DNA of 64,000 nt from Epithemia pelagica. Taxonomy: Eukaryota > Bacillariophyta > Bacillariophyceae > Surirellales > Surirellaceae. The notes beneath the pieces are model-generated. The model was given only the letters and a program-made list of their open reading frames with translations, was not told where the DNA came from and made no database searches. Where the stretch lies: contig OX337228.1 in assembly GCA_946965045.2 (NCBI GenBank), positions 186,001 to 250,000 on the forward strand, in the 5' to 3' direction. Position 1 is the stretch's first letter, and each line of letters starts with the position of its first letter. Position numbers and translations under genes: made by a program. Of this stretch, positions 25,208-36,435 are shown piece by piece.

Positions 25208-25795
25208 ATGTCGACAATCATCAACGGCCGTCGTGTCAGTCTTCGGAACCAACAACGCATCAAAGTGGCCTTGGATGCGGATTCAGCATTGCCACCAAGC
25301 CTTCCCCTCAATCAAGTTCCCAGCTCTGTTTCCAAAGAAAAGTCGTCGCGAAAGATGAGGACAGCAAGCAAGAAAGCATCTACAGCAAAGAATCCCAAGA
25401 TCAAGATGGAAAGGGATGCGGTTGAAGTGAAAGTTGAGGAAGAGCAGAAGGTTCCCATTGTCAAGGAAGAAGCCCATGCCAAGGTTGTGGACAAGAAGAC
25501 GCATGTGTTTGTTCTCTCAGAAAAGAAGGTTGCATCTCCACCTCCTTTTGATACCATGATTGTGCAATTCATGGAGAGTAAGGAACAATACAACAATAAA
25601 AAGTGTTCTCCCGGTACAAATATCCTGGAACTCGAATGCAACAGTTCTGACAAAGACGACACTTTGACCACCAACAGCAACAATCCAATGGGCAAATTTG
25701 GGAACAAGCGCAATTCGTCCATAGGCGTGGACAGCAACCTATCCTTCGAGTTTGCTGAGACCCAGGAACCGTGCATTCACTACAAGTTTGATTAA
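25208..25795 (+). CDS. Second transposon-internal gene, Lys/Glu-rich protein
   Basis: 195 residues from the ATG at 25208 (MSTIINGRRVSLRNQQRIKV); the frame is open further upstream but without a better start. Residues 45-70 are strongly basic (SRKMRTASKKASTAKNPKIK), as in nuclear localisation or DNA-binding tails. Then comes a mixed Glu/Val/Lys segment and an acidic Ser/Asn-rich end (FEFAETQEPCIHYKFD). No known family was recognised. The stop lies about 40 bp before the right inverted repeat, so it is the last gene of the element. Confidence 0.45.
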   Translation: MSTIINGRRVSLRNQQRIKVALDADSALPPSLPLNQVPSSVSKEKSSRKMRTASKKASTAKNPKIKMERDAVEVKVEEEQKVPIVKEEAHAKVVDKKTHVFVLSEKKVASPPPFDTMIVQFMESKEQYNNKKCSPGTNILELECNSSDKDDTLTTNSNNPMGKFGNKRNSSIGVDSNLSFEFAETQEPCIHYKFD

Positions 25796-25837
25796 TCGGA
25801 GATAACTAGTCTAAAAGGAGAGTTTTATATATTGTGC

Positions 25838-26137
25838 CCACATGTGCCCACTATGTCCCCACAAGTGCCCACCAACTCAACAAGCCTCCGATTGAGGCAC
25901 TCCTATGACTATCATATGTCATAGGTAGTGCAAATGGGGCATCAAATGGTGACAGAGGATGACTTAGAGATTGGGAAGACGCATCAGATCATGGTTGTAG
26001 GGCTAATATTGATCGAGTTCTATCTATTTGAAATATTGTTCCCAACGGTACGTTTTCGTCCGTCATGGGCACACCCGGAGTGGAGGCACTAGTAGCGGGG
26101 GTGTTTTTGAGGTTGTAATTTCGTTGAAACACCCCCA
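25838..26137 (-). repeat. Right terminal inverted repeat of the piggyBac-like element
   Basis: Inverted and diverged copy of the left repeat. Its outer end forms GGGGGTGTTT...AAACACCCCC (about 26096-26136), a foldback matching the one at the left end. The Mutator-like element begins about 20 bp further out. Confidence 0.65.
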
Positions 26138-26158
26138 TCTCTCTGGTGGAAAAATAAC

Positions 26159-27230
26159 TACCCCCAAGCAGGGGTGAATAGTCGGGTCGCAGATGTGTCG
26201 TGAATTCGAGGTGCAAGTCTTATTCACCCCCACGGCGCGAGGGTCCAAAATTGGCGATTTCTCGACTTTGCCACAAACCACAAAAACACACCACACATTC
26301 ACCACGGAGCCAATCTTGAGAGTGTCATAACATCACCCATGAACGTTCAATCCTTCACCCAAGATGACCAACATGTCTCCCTTACCCCACCGGACCATCG
26401 TGAACCTGCGGTTGCCTCCGAAACCCGCCGCAACGAGTCTCTCCATGGTCTGCATACCACCACCAAGAACAACCATACCAACGAGACAGATGACCATCCT
26501 TTCCATCCATCCATGCAAGCTCTCCTTTTGATCCAACCATCCGCAAGTCTCCCTTGCACCTCCACAGACCAAATGAAAGCTTTGCATTCGCTCGAAACCA
26601 TAATCAACCAGACTCGTGCTTGGGGATTGTCTATTTGTTTGCTTATCACCATCTATGTCATAAACTATGGTTGATTGTTGTGTTGTTGTCTTCGTCTTTG
26701 GGGAAGCTAGATGCAACAAACGAGAGGTGATTGCTGTGTGATCTTGGTGCTTCGTATCTTTGAGCTTAATTTGTGTCTTATCATTGTTGTGTGTGGAGAG
26801 CGAAGACCCCAATGTTGTTGTTGCCATGGGATAAAGATAGGCCGATGAAATCAATGAAGGAAGGAGAGAAAGGAAGAGGGGAAACATCGTCGATACCTGA
26901 AAGAAAGGAATAATGGGTGAGAAGAAGGTTGTTTTGGGCGATGCTTCTGTTGCTGCCTACCATGGACCTTGGTAAGCCAATGTCAACCTTTCCGCACCAC
27001 CATCGAGTCATACAGTCCACATGCGCCTTGTTTTGGATGATGGTGGCCTTTGGGCAGTGAAGATGGGCCATGGACGATCGCATCACCTCCAGTGCCGTGG
27101 TGAATGCGCGGAGTGGTTGCGAGGTTTGTGTCAAAGTCGAGAGCGGAAGGGACGCGCCGTGGGGGTGAGAAAGAGTTTGCACACCAGAATCGAATCACTA
27201 AACCTCATGACTCACCCCCGCTGGGGGGTA
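26159..27230. mobile_element. Mutator-like element with 10-bp target-site duplication
   Basis: The element begins TACCCCCAAGCAGGGGTGA and ends, read in reverse, TACCCCCCAGCGGGGGTGA. The inverted arms align over about 150 bp; later shared blocks are TCACCCCCACGGCGCG, CTCGACTTTG and GCATTCACCACGG. It is flanked by the exact 10-bp direct repeat GAAAAATAAC at 26149-26158 and 27231-27240. Long inverted repeats with an 8-11 bp target duplication are the hallmark of Mutator-like elements. No transposase domain was found in the 1.07 kb, so it is probably non-autonomous. Confidence 0.75.
26333..26827 (-). CDS. Hypothetical ORF inside the Mutator-like element
   Basis: 164 codons starting MATTTLGSSLSTHNNDKTQI at 26827; the frame is open 20 codons further upstream. 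A TTTCAG just upstream near 26900 could be a splice acceptor joining an earlier exon. No transposase motif or known domain was seen. An overlapping plus-strand frame (26339-26674) is similar in quality. Either may be noise or captured host sequence. Confidence 0.25.
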   Translation of the reverse strand: MATTTLGSSLSTHNNDKTQIKLKDTKHQDHTAITSRLLHLASPKTKTTTQQSTIVYDIDGDKQTNRQSPSTSLVDYGFERMQSFHLVCGGARETCGWLDQKESLHGWMERMVICLVGMVVLGGGMQTMERLVAAGFGGNRRFTMVRWGKGDMLVILGEGLNVHG

Positions 27231-28062
27231 GAAAAATAACCTGTAGGCATATCTCATTCCATCCATCGCGATAACAACACGGACCTCGGTGTTGCACCTG
27301 TTGTTGTGCACCTATTTTGACACTTGGTACCTGTCGGGCGAGTCATGGGCCTCTAACCAATAGCGTAGGATACATCTGCATGGCCAAAATATGAAGGTTG
27401 AGTCTATTGTGGAGCTGGTTTACAGGCACCATGCCTCGTGGCACGGTCATACGGAAGCAAGGCCTCACCATTTCGAACGAAGCATCTCAGAGGGATGTAT
27501 GGCTCTTATCATTCATTGTTTCGACACCTAATGGTACACAATATACATAACAGTAGTATCGGAGTGTATCGACAGCAGGACCTCTATTCCCATGTGTTTT
27601 TGGGGCCATCATGGTCTCGTGTCGTGTCATAATGCTGGGCCACTATTTTCATCCTTGCCTAGAGTGACCCTCATGCACTGTGCCGCTCACAATGCACTAC
27701 CATGGTACTAATATGAATTACACGATGGTCGGATGATGATGGGGTGGCCATAGGAGGTCACCAGCAACAACAAAGTTTGATTGTCGTGTTGGAGGAAATG
27801 AAATATGCCGACCCTCTAGAAGAGAAGGGGGTGGCTACACGAAATTAAACCGTCTTAGCCACCACCGCTGGGGGCTGGGAGAGCCCCCCACGCACACACA
27901 CACACACCCAATCGCTAGGCATATTCGGCATTTTGGGAGCAAGGAGCCAGAGGCCACACACACAACGCACACTGTGCGTGGTTGTAGTAGATAGACACCA
28001 ACCTTCAGCAAACGTTGGAGGTTGAGCCTTGCGATCCGACTGGCACAAGAACAACTGCCATT
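27231..28062. other. Intergenic region, no supported gene
   Basis: It opens with the right copy of the 10-bp target duplication. A GGGGGCT...AGCCCCCC hairpin near 27868-27890 is followed by a CA microsatellite (about 27892-27908). Nothing else was recognised. Confidence 0.4.
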
Positions 28063-28431
28063 ATGAGCGAAGCAAGTAGGGCAAAACGCAAGCGAGAAGA
28101 AGATAACCCAGGCGACGGCGAGGTGGAGGAGATGGCAAAGAAACAGAAACTCTATCAAGAGCTTTGGAGCGAGGCACAGACACGGGGGTTGCTCACTAGT
28201 GAGATTCGTGGTGTCCTTGACGACATAAAAGATCTACATTGCAAAATATATACATTGCGCGAGAAAATAGAAACGGATCGAATAAAAGCCGCATATGCAG
28301 TAAAAGATGAGGAACTGAAAGGTTTCTCTCACACATACAACATACAACCGACACACATGTATCTTCTACCTGTATTGATGCTTTGGAATTTCAAAGCCTC
28401 CGTGAGGAGCCACTCACAAAATTACAATTGA
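28063..28431 (+). CDS. Small Lys/Glu-rich coiled-coil ORF, probably truncated
   Basis: Starts at an ATG at 28063 (MSEASRAKRKREEDNPGDGE). It has a KRKREE basic cluster like a nuclear signal and a predicted helix (LTSEIRGVLDDIKDLHCKIY). From about 28335 the reading frame runs into the duplicated 5' flank of the adjacent pseudogene, so the last 30 or so codons are not original. It is probably the 5' part of a gene cut by insertion of the duplicated segment, and it may no longer be functional. Confidence 0.35.
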   Translation: MSEASRAKRKREEDNPGDGEVEEMAKKQKLYQELWSEAQTRGLLTSEIRGVLDDIKDLHCKIYTLREKIETDRIKAAYAVKDEELKGFSHTYNIQPTHMYLLPVLMLWNFKASVRSHSQNYN

Positions 28432-28459
28432 TCTCATAACAACAAAAAGATTGAAAATC

Positions 28460-29158
28460 ATGACCAAGGTTGACACTACTGATACGGAAATGGCCCCAAT
28501 CACCACGATGGAGAAAGAGCGCACGGGTGCTGGTGGACGTCAATCCTTTTGGACTGTCAAAACAATCTTGATTGCTTCCGTGGCAAGTCTCTTGTCTCTC
28601 GGTGCAGCCAGTGCCTTTTTCTTTTTGGGTCGTGAGGTCGACACGTGCGGTACCGACAGTATTGAAATGGATCCACCCGAATCAGGCAGATGAAGGCAAG
28701 GAGCATTTGGACAACTGGATTGAGGAGATTCTCGCAAACAGCAACCACCATGATCATGACAAGGGTGACCGCATCTTGTTTACCAGCACTGGCAATCAGG
28801 GCTGTTCGACCTTTGAGAATGGCGCATAATTTTGCCTGGACAATCCGTACGTAAGCCGCCGGCGAGTGTCGGCGGGGAGGAACCGCTGTTTGCCCCGTAG
28901 TCGATTCGATTCCTATGCCCGCGATACGTTTGCTCCTGCCACGAAAGACGCTCATGAGAATTGGGGCGTTTCGGGTTGGGCCAGTCACGGATATCAGGCC
29001 ATTTGTTGGGCCAAGACGATTCGCACGAATCTGGAAAATGTGCAAGGTTCTTCGTCCTCCTGTGTCCGAGAGGCCACTGCCACAGTCACGACTGAGTTGA
29101 GCTGTTATGCCGCCCCTACGAGTGCAGCTCGTGGTTGGGACTCCTACATTCCTCCGTA
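28460..29158 (+). pseudogene. Dead copy of the small single-pass membrane protein
   Basis: The start (MTKVDTTDTEMAPITTMEKE), membrane segment (TILIASVASLLSLGAASAFF) and HDHDKGDRILF motif match the intact gene at 15340. A frameshift at about 28680-28690 follows DPPES, and an in-frame TAA at 28827-28829 follows CSTFENGA. Beyond it the matching C-terminal part (AHENWGVSGWASHGY, NVQGSSSSCVREATATVTTE) continues in the same frame to a stop near 29158. The homology extends through both flanks, from about 28344 to 29380. Confidence 0.8.
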
Positions 29159-30118
29159 AGGTGGTTGTCCTTTTTGCGCGGCACAATCTATTTGTGAAAT
29201 GACTGCGCAAGTCGGCGTACGACATCCCTGCACGTATTGCAAGCGCGGAGAATGTGACTAGCTACTCCCACACAGAACGTACCATCAACCTTCTCCTGAG
29301 ATGATGTACGAATGGACAAACTCCATGAATCAAAAACTTGTGTGTGTTGTGTTGCGTGAAACTTAGGAACGATCATAGTATAATTGACCATATAAAACAA
29401 GAAACTATATATTAGTGGGGTTTTTTATAACGGCAAAGGTCGCTCTCTAGAGTACAGAAACAGAGAAAGAGAGCAGGCGAGATCCCTCGAATGTTCAACG
29501 TTTTCTACCTGTTGCACGGGCGATGTCAAGGCAGTGTCGTCCCTCTGGTGCTCGTAGTGGCATACCAAAGGGAGACGCACTGGGAATTTTCCTTCTGCTC
29601 GTTGGCATTCCCGAGGGAGGCGCACTTGGTTCGTTTCGCTTTGCGCTGTTTGTCCCAACCAGCATCTTTTCCACTCGGTTCGGTATGGGCAATACTACAG
29701 TGTTGGTTGAGCCGAGTCATAACCTTCCCCAAGAGAAATCCCCCGAGAAACGCCCCAAAAGGCACTCTCTACTACGGGGACGGAGACTGACTGTACCGCA
29801 GTGTGTATGTCACGTTTTTTTGGTTTTTTTGTCGAGAGAGAGCTTTTCCACACCAAGAACCAAGGAAGAGAGACTGTGGTTGTGCTCGATCCATTGATCG
29901 ACTGCAACAAGGAGAAAGCGAGAGAAAGAGTTGCAACGACTCGGAAATTTTTATTGGGGACTGCAGTATATTCGGAGAGAGAGTTTGGTTTCACATTCTT
30001 GTCGTCACAAAAACACCACCAGAACCACCACCAACACAACAACAACAACAACAGCGAGAGTTGAGTTTCCATTCATTCATTGATTTGATTCGAATCATCG
30101 CAACAATCACCGGCAATC
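29159..30118. other. Intergenic region upstream of coiled-coil gene
   Basis: The first 220 bp are the shared 3' flank of the membrane protein family (GTATTGCAAGCGCGGAGAATG; GTTGCGTGAAACTTAGGAACGATC). Around 29540-29640 a short imperfect repeat (GGCATACCAAAGGGAGACGCA and GGCATTCCCGAGGGAGGCGCA) occurs. The remainder is presumably leader and promoter of the gene at 30119. Confidence 0.4.
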
Positions 30119-31690
30119 ATGGCCTCCCATTTTCCGGCGCATACAACAAGTCGACAACCCAATCATCGACCCACCATGAATGGATTGGGTCCCACTCGCA
30201 CACCGTCCTCCAATTCCTTGCTGACCAGCCATAATTCACAACAGCAACAACCAGTAAAGTCCAAGATGGAAAAAATTGCCGAATTGGAAGCCACGCTCAA
30301 AGTGTCCAAGGAAGAAAATCGACGATTGAAAAAACAAGTGCATTCGCTGAAACGCGGAAGCAATAACACCAACAATAACAACCATGTCCCGGAGAATCAA
30401 AATACTCCGTTTCCCCACTGGCCCTCGTCGCAACCATCCACCAATGGGACCAGTCGTCGACCATCGGGATCGTCTCAAGTCACCATGGCCACAACGGCCT
30501 CGTCCATGACCTCGGCCACGACCGACACGACTACGACAATGACGACCGATGTGGCCAAAATGAAGGATGCCCTCAAAGCCTTGAAACGTGTCACCATTCA
30601 ACAAGAATTGAGTTTGCAATCGCTGCGAACCAAGGCCTCGCAACGACGCAGTGAATTGGAAGCACGAGATTTGACCATTGCCAAATTGCAAAAACAAATT
30701 GCCGTCCTCCGGAGGGCCAATGGGAGCAACAACAACCCAAACAGCAACAACAGCAACAATAGCAACAGTGCCGACGTGATTCGTCGATTGCAAGATGGAT
30801 TGATGGATGAAGAAAGCAAAAATGTCGAATTGACCGAACGCTTGCAACAAACCGAAGCCAAGGTCAAGAGTTTGGAACAACAAGTGGACTTCATGTCGGG
30901 GGGTGGAAATGCCAGTGCATCGTCCTTACCGGTACCACCCTCCCCCATGCGCATGACACCCGTCTTTAAACGAGAATCCTCCTTGTCCAGTCTCAAATCC
31001 ACCTTGCAACAACAACAACAACAACAAGCCGCACCCCTGGCGGGTGGAGGGGGAGTGACTACGAATAGTGACACGCAAAGTGTCACGTCGGGCAGTGCCA
31101 CGACCCTGTCCTCCGAATTTGATGTCTCCAAACTCAAAAAGGAATTGGCCCGCAAATCCAATCGTATTGTCCAATTGGAATACGAATTGGAAGAAACCAA
31201 GGATGAATTGCATCAAGTCAAACAACAATTGATGCGACAACGACACAAACAATCCCAACCGCCATCGTCACGGCCAGGCAAACCTACCAAGTCTGCCCAG
31301 AACGAAGCCACGGCGGCCTTTCACAATAGCAGTAGCAGCATGAATCAACAGTTTCTGCACAACAGCCATACCAGCAACAACCATCCCAACAACAACTTTT
31401 CCAGCAGCAACAGCAACCACAATCACAACTCGGCCAACAGCAACAATAGCAACAACAGCAACAATAACAATAGTCTCAACTTTTTTGAGGCGGACTTTTC
31501 CAACATGACGGCCAGTGGACATGGCAGCACGCCCTTTCTTGCCGGTGTCGATCCCTTTCACGGCAAATCGCTTTGGGCCATTCGATCCTTTGACGATGAT
31601 GACGACGATGATGACCATTATCCTTCTCTTCACGACGACGACGAGTCGTCAGACTATCCAGACGATCAGGAAGACGAAGCGGACTGGTGA
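30119..31690 (+). CDS. Coiled-coil protein of unknown function
   Basis: 523 residues, single exon, ATG at 30119 in an AATC-ATG context. Coiled-coil segments are visible at about 50-80 (MEKIAELEATLKVSKEENRR), 140-200, 225-255 (VELTERLQQTEAKVKSLEQQ) and 340-375 (LKKELARKSNRIVQLEYELE), separated by Asn/Ser/Gln-rich linkers. The C-terminus is strongly acidic (an Asp run near residue 500, ending DDQEDEADW). No enzymatic motif was seen. A cytoskeletal or trafficking scaffold is the usual role for such architecture, but nothing here proves it. It is convergent with the mitochondrial Hsp70 gene. Confidence 0.7.
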   Translation: MASHFPAHTTSRQPNHRPTMNGLGPTRTPSSNSLLTSHNSQQQQPVKSKMEKIAELEATLKVSKEENRRLKKQVHSLKRGSNNTNNNNHVPENQNTPFPHWPSSQPSTNGTSRRPSGSSQVTMATTASSMTSATTDTTTTMTTDVAKMKDALKALKRVTIQQELSLQSLRTKASQRRSELEARDLTIAKLQKQIAVLRRANGSNNNPNSNNSNNSNSADVIRRLQDGLMDEESKNVELTERLQQTEAKVKSLEQQVDFMSGGGNASASSLPVPPSPMRMTPVFKRESSLSSLKSTLQQQQQQQAAPLAGGGGVTTNSDTQSVTSGSATTLSSEFDVSKLKKELARKSNRIVQLEYELEETKDELHQVKQQLMRQRHKQSQPPSSRPGKPTKSAQNEATAAFHNSSSSMNQQFLHNSHTSNNHPNNNFSSSNSNHNHNSANSNNSNNSNNNNSLNFFEADFSNMTASGHGSTPFLAGVDPFHGKSLWAIRSFDDDDDDDDHYPSLHDDDESSDYPDDQEDEADW

Positions 31691-32305
31691 AAGAATGGGA
31701 CGCGACCATGACAACAAAAGGACACTACCCCGCACACCCATGCTCTCATTGGATTGGAGCCCTTTGGCGATTTGGTGTTACTCGGATTCGGTCCTTCTGG
31801 CGATTGCTGTTGCTTCGGCAACGGTTCCTCTCTCGATGAAACACGACAATTTTTTCTCCGGACTATTTCTGTCGGAGAGCAATCATTCCTGCCACAGAAA
31901 AACGGGTGGGATCGCTTGGTGTGTTGGGAACACACACGAGAGAAGAGTGTGAATGGAACCAAACACACAGTTAGTCAACATCAAGAATGAGTCTTGTTGT
32001 GGAAACAGCTCATTTTTTGGAATCCCGAGAAGAAGAGAGTTGGAACAAAACGAGATACGTTTCGCATGGGTGAGATAAACTTCTAGAACGCCATCATTTT
32101 AAAACAGATAAAGGAATGGTTGGCTCAACTACATACAAAACATGGATAGAAGACACCGTGATTCCAACTAAGGATCCTAAAACTAAACTGTCGTAGGTAT
32201 GCGTTTGTACGAATGGTGTGTGTGTGTTTGCTTCCTCTACTATACTACCACCACCAGGGGTGTTGTCGGTATCACGAGGACAACGACGACAAGACGTATC
32301 AGTCC
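31691..32305. other. Convergent 3' intergenic region
   Basis: 3' flanks of the coiled-coil gene (+) and Hsp70 (-). No gene or repeat was supported. Confidence 0.45.
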
Positions 32306-34715
32306 TTACTTCTTGTCGCCATCGTCCTTCTTCTTGTCGTCGTCTTCCTTCTTTTCTTCAAAGTCGGCATCGACCGTGCTATCATCCTTCTTTTTGTCTT
32401 CTCCTCCTTCGGGAGGTGCGTCACCGTCTTGTTGTTGATTTTGTTGTTCCTGTTGTTGTTGTCCATAAATGGCTTGTCCAATCTTTTGTGCCGCTTCATC
32501 CAAGGCTTGTTTCTTGGCTTGCAATTCGTCCAAGGTGGCTTCGGTATTGTCCTTGACGGTTCGGGCTTCGGTCACGGCCGTTTCAATCGCCGTCTTGATC
32601 TCGTCATCCAACTTGTCGGCATTGTCCTTGACGGATTTTTCCGTACTGTAAATAAGATTGTCAATGTCATTGCGGGCTTCAATAATTTGACGACGTTGGG
32701 CATCGGCTTCGGCATTGGCTTCGGCATCGCGGACCATTTGTTCAATGTCATCTTCGGACAAACCGCCACTGGACTTGATGACAATGTTTTGTTCCTTACC
32801 GGTACCCTTGTCTTTGGCACTAACATTGAGAATGCCATCGGCATCAATGTCAAAGGAGACTTCAATTTGCGGGGTTCCCCGCGGTGCAGGCGGAATACCC
32901 ACCAAATCAAATTGTCCAAGCAACTTGTTGTCGGCCGCCATGTCACGTTCGCCTTGCATAACCTTGATTTGGACTTGGGGTTGATTGTCGGCCGCCGTCG
33001 AAAAGGTTTGTTGTTTCTTGGTGGGAATGGTGGTATTGCGGGGAATGAGTTTGGTCATGACACCACCCAAGGTTTCAATGCCCAAGGAAAGGGGCGTGAC
33101 ATCGAGCAACAAGATATCCTTGACATCGCCCTTGAGGACACCGCCTTGAATGGCGGCTCCCATGGCCACCACTTCATCGGGATTGACCCCACGCGAGGGT
33201 TTCTTGCCAAAAAACTTTTCCACCGTTTGTTGCACCAAGGGCATGCGGGTCATTCCACCCACCAAAATCACCTCGTGCAAATCACTCTTGCTCACATCGG
33301 CATCCTTCATGCAATTCTGTTCAAAGAGAATTCCAAAAGTACACACACACACACAAGAGTTTTTGTTGGGTTGAGATTCCGCCAGCAGTCACAAGTTTTC
33401 TTCTCCCCTGGTTCGCTCCGACGACGATTCACCGATTCACACACACATCATACAAACGCACAAACGTACCTTGCAGGGATCAATGGTTCGATCAATGAGT
33501 TTTTGCACCATTTGTTCAAATTGGGCCCGCGAGACTTTGGCATTCATGTGTTTGGGACCACTGGCATCGGCCGTAATAAAGGGCAAACTGACATCGGTTT
33601 GGGCCAAACCGTCCAATTCGCGCTTGGCCTTTTCAGCCGCTTCCCGCAACCGTTGCATGGCCAACTTGTCCCCACTCAAATCGAGACCGGATTCTTTTTT
33701 GAAATCGCCCAGCAAGTATTCCAACAATTCCTCGTCAAAATCTTCGCCGCCCAACATGGTATCGCCATTGGTGGCCTTGACTTCAAAGACGCCGCCTTGA
33801 ATTTCCAACACCGAGACATCAAAGGTGCCACCGCCCAAATCAAAGACGACAATGGTCTTGCCATCGGCCTTGTCCAATCCGTACGCGAGCGACGCCGCCG
33901 TGGGTTCATTGATAATGCGCAAAACATCCAAACCGGCAATTTTGCCCGCATCCTTGGTCGCTTGACGTTGCGAATCGTTAAAATAGGCCGGCACCGTCAC
34001 GACCGCCTTGCCGACGGTTCGTCCCAAGAAGGTTTCGGCCGTTTCCTTCATTTTGGTCAAGACCATGCTCCCAATTTGACTGGGACTGTACTTTTCGCCC
34101 CGCACTTGGACCCAGGCATCGTCGTTATTGTCCGACTTGCAAATTTCGTACGGTACCAAATTGGCAATATTCTTGACTTCGGGATCGGCAAAGCGACGGC
34201 CAATCAAACGCTTGACGGCATAGAGGGTATTTTCTGGATTGGTCACGGCCTGACGACGGGCCGCCATGCCCACCAGTCGTTCGCCGCCTTCGACAAAGCC
34301 CACCACGGACGGTGTCGTACGAGCACCTTCCGAGTTTTCAATCACGCGCGGATTGCGGCCTTCCTATGAGTATGTATTAGTAGTAGAAGGGGACAAGGAC
34401 AACAACACGATGAACAGCACACACAAAAAAGACACTTGCGTGTGAGACCACCACCCACTCGATCCAATCCAATCAAATCCAATCACAACCAACCACACTA
34501 CAATCCAACACAATACAAAGCAAGCAACGTACCATGATGGCGACACACGAGTTGGTCGTTCCCAAATCAATGCCAATCACATCTTCGGTCGGTGCCGACG
34601 ACGATTGAAATCTCAGGGCGCCCAACGGGGCCGGAGTTTGTGAAACGGACAGTCGAGAGGACGACGCCAAGAAGCGTCGTCCCAATGTTTTGGAAGCAGT
34701 AGTCAGGGGCAACAT
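32306..34715 (-). CDS. HSPA9-like: Mitochondrial Hsp70 (DnaK family chaperone)
   Basis: ATP-driven chaperone for import and folding in the mitochondrial matrix. Exon 1 is 34715-34533, intron 34532-34364, exon 2 34363-33470, intron 33469-33317, exon 3 33316-32306. The product is 695 residues, near the family's usual length. Residues 1-42 form a basic, Ser-rich presequence ([14 protein letters not shown]) without acids. All three Hsp70 signatures are present: IDLGTTNS (49-56), [11 protein letters not shown], and [11 protein letters not shown]. The substrate-binding domain follows ([17 protein letters not shown]). The lid ends in a Gln-rich stretch and a Lys/Asp/Glu tail; there is no KDEL or EEVD, which excludes ER and cytosolic forms. 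Both splice junctions reconstruct the family sequence (SCVAIM|EGRNPR and [16 protein letters not shown]). Confidence 0.93.
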
Positions 34716-35495
34716 GATGATAGAGTTCTTGTTGTTTTGAGAGACTTGAGAGTCGTAGTAGCTTGCTCAACGCCAAAAAGAATCCAGAAAATACGATTCG
34801 ACAGAGTGGCGATAGAGATCCACGAAAAAGAGTCGATTGTCAATCCGAGAAGGATGAATCAATAGAAAGGATGGTGTGGACTCGTCGAAAACCCACGAAG
34901 GAAATGGAATCCGACACTATAGACAGACAGAGATGGCGAAAGGGAGATCTCTTAGAATGGAATGGACTTTTGGTTTCGGGTGAACGTCTGGAAAAGAAAG
35001 GATGGCAATGGATCTTCTCTTTCGACTGGATTTTTTTTTGTGGTCTGGTGCTTCCAAAGGCGAGGGAGGAAGCATGACGGACGACGGACCATCTGCGGAA
35101 CCGAACCAGATGACGTGTAGTACAACCTAACGTTTCATGACCTCTTTTTTACAGTTTCCTTCATATTCAATGGTCTTTCGTACATGTCGATAGTACACGT
35201 CTGACGTCACGGAAAATACACGGGGGACCTCCCGTGTAAACGCGACTTGGAAATGACCCATTAGATTCGAACGCCAATGGGTCGCGTTAGAGAAGAGTGG
35301 ACAATGTCGCATAGCAAAATCCGAGGAGCGTTCTCCCAACAAACACACTCTTACTCCGAAACGAGAAAAAACACACACACACAGAAACAAACGAGGAGAG
35401 TCCCGTTCTCCTCTCGAACCTCTCTACGGACGCGCCAAACGTTGTGCGTGCGCGGTGATTGCTGCATTCTTCCATGGACCATAGTATAGTACGGT
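34716..35495. promoter_or_regulatory. Divergent promoter region between Hsp70 and PIG-F-like copy C
   Basis: About 780 bp between the two start codons on opposite strands. I looked for heat-shock elements (alternating GAA/TTC) and found none I would defend. Confidence 0.35.
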
Positions 35496-36435
35496 ATGGT
35501 GACAGCCACAACACCAACCAGCAGCCGCCATCGGAAGCCTACGACGTTCGCAATGCGGAGGATGGGGCGAGGAATCCTCGCCATGGTGGCAGTGTGGAAT
35601 TGGATGTATTTGATTGTCTTGCAACCCTTGAAGGAAGAAGCATTGGAAATGGTATGTCATTTCCAAAAGAACACCACCAAAGATTCGCTCGCTCCGTGCT
35701 GGGCCTCATTTCTTGGTGTTGGTTTCTCTCTCTCTCTCTCTCTTTTTTTTTCTCTCTCTCGAAACACGCTTTGACACAACCACCATTCACTTCTTGACAA
35801 CAACAACAACAACAACCACAAACTACTGCTCCAACTACTACTACTACAACACCTAGCACACTCGTCAATTGGATCCCACCGAAATTATTGACATTCCTCT
35901 TTCGACTCCACGGTTGCTCCTCTTGGTCGTTCCCATACTCCTTCCCTTGCTGGTGGAGGCTGTTGTTGTTGGCAATGGCGGCAATCACGGGATCACCACT
36001 CTGTCACGCTTGGTCCAGTTGACCCTCACTCTGTTTGCTGCCATGATTCTGTGTGGGGCCTCACCGACCCACACTCTGGGTCCAACGGCTTTGGCCGCTC
36101 TTTACCTGGCCTGTTTGCTGGGATGGGATCCTCGTGTGGGATCGGGGGACTGGCATCCTCTCCTCCTCCTGGTGGATGATCCACGACGACGACGGGAGGT
36201 GCCCCACCACCACCACCACCAGGATGACCACAACCACAAGGCCACACACACGACAAGCAGCAGCAGTCTGGTGCGGATGCAGGCCACCTTGGGCATGACC
36301 ATTGTGTTTCAAATTTTGCTCTTGTACGATCGAGGATGGCAAGTCCAACGATGGCCGCTTCCAACCTTGTTGGGATCGACCATTGGTTGGACTCTGGGAG
36401 TCGTCCTCGATATGATCTTGTCATTCCTCGAGTAG
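35496..36435 (+). CDS. PIG-F-like membrane protein, copy C (intact)
   Basis: Exon 1 is 35496-35651, the intron 35652-35856 (GTATGT to CCTAG, with a TC-rich run) and exon 2 35857-36435, giving 244 residues. Exon 2 opens HTRQLDPTEIIDIPL, as in copies A and B. Hydrophobic helices are LAMVAVWNWMYLIVL, LLLLVVPILLPLLVEAVVV and LTLFAAMILCGASPTHTLGP with the following TALAALYLACLL, then TLGMTIVFQILLLY and LLGSTIGWTLGVVLDMIL. The DRGWQVQRWPLP block resembles the DRPWQ-x-WP signature of PIG-F/GPI11. A His-rich loop lies before the last helices. The presumed job is in the ER, adding ethanolamine phosphate to GPI anchors. Conserved intron position and flanks show that A, B and C arose by DNA duplication. 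Confidence 0.62.

Noticed and set aside
32213-34369. 718-codon plus-strand open frame opposite mitochondrial Hsp70
   Set aside because: It is the antisense shadow of a strongly codon-biased Hsp70, runs across both Hsp70 introns, and has no recognisable domain.
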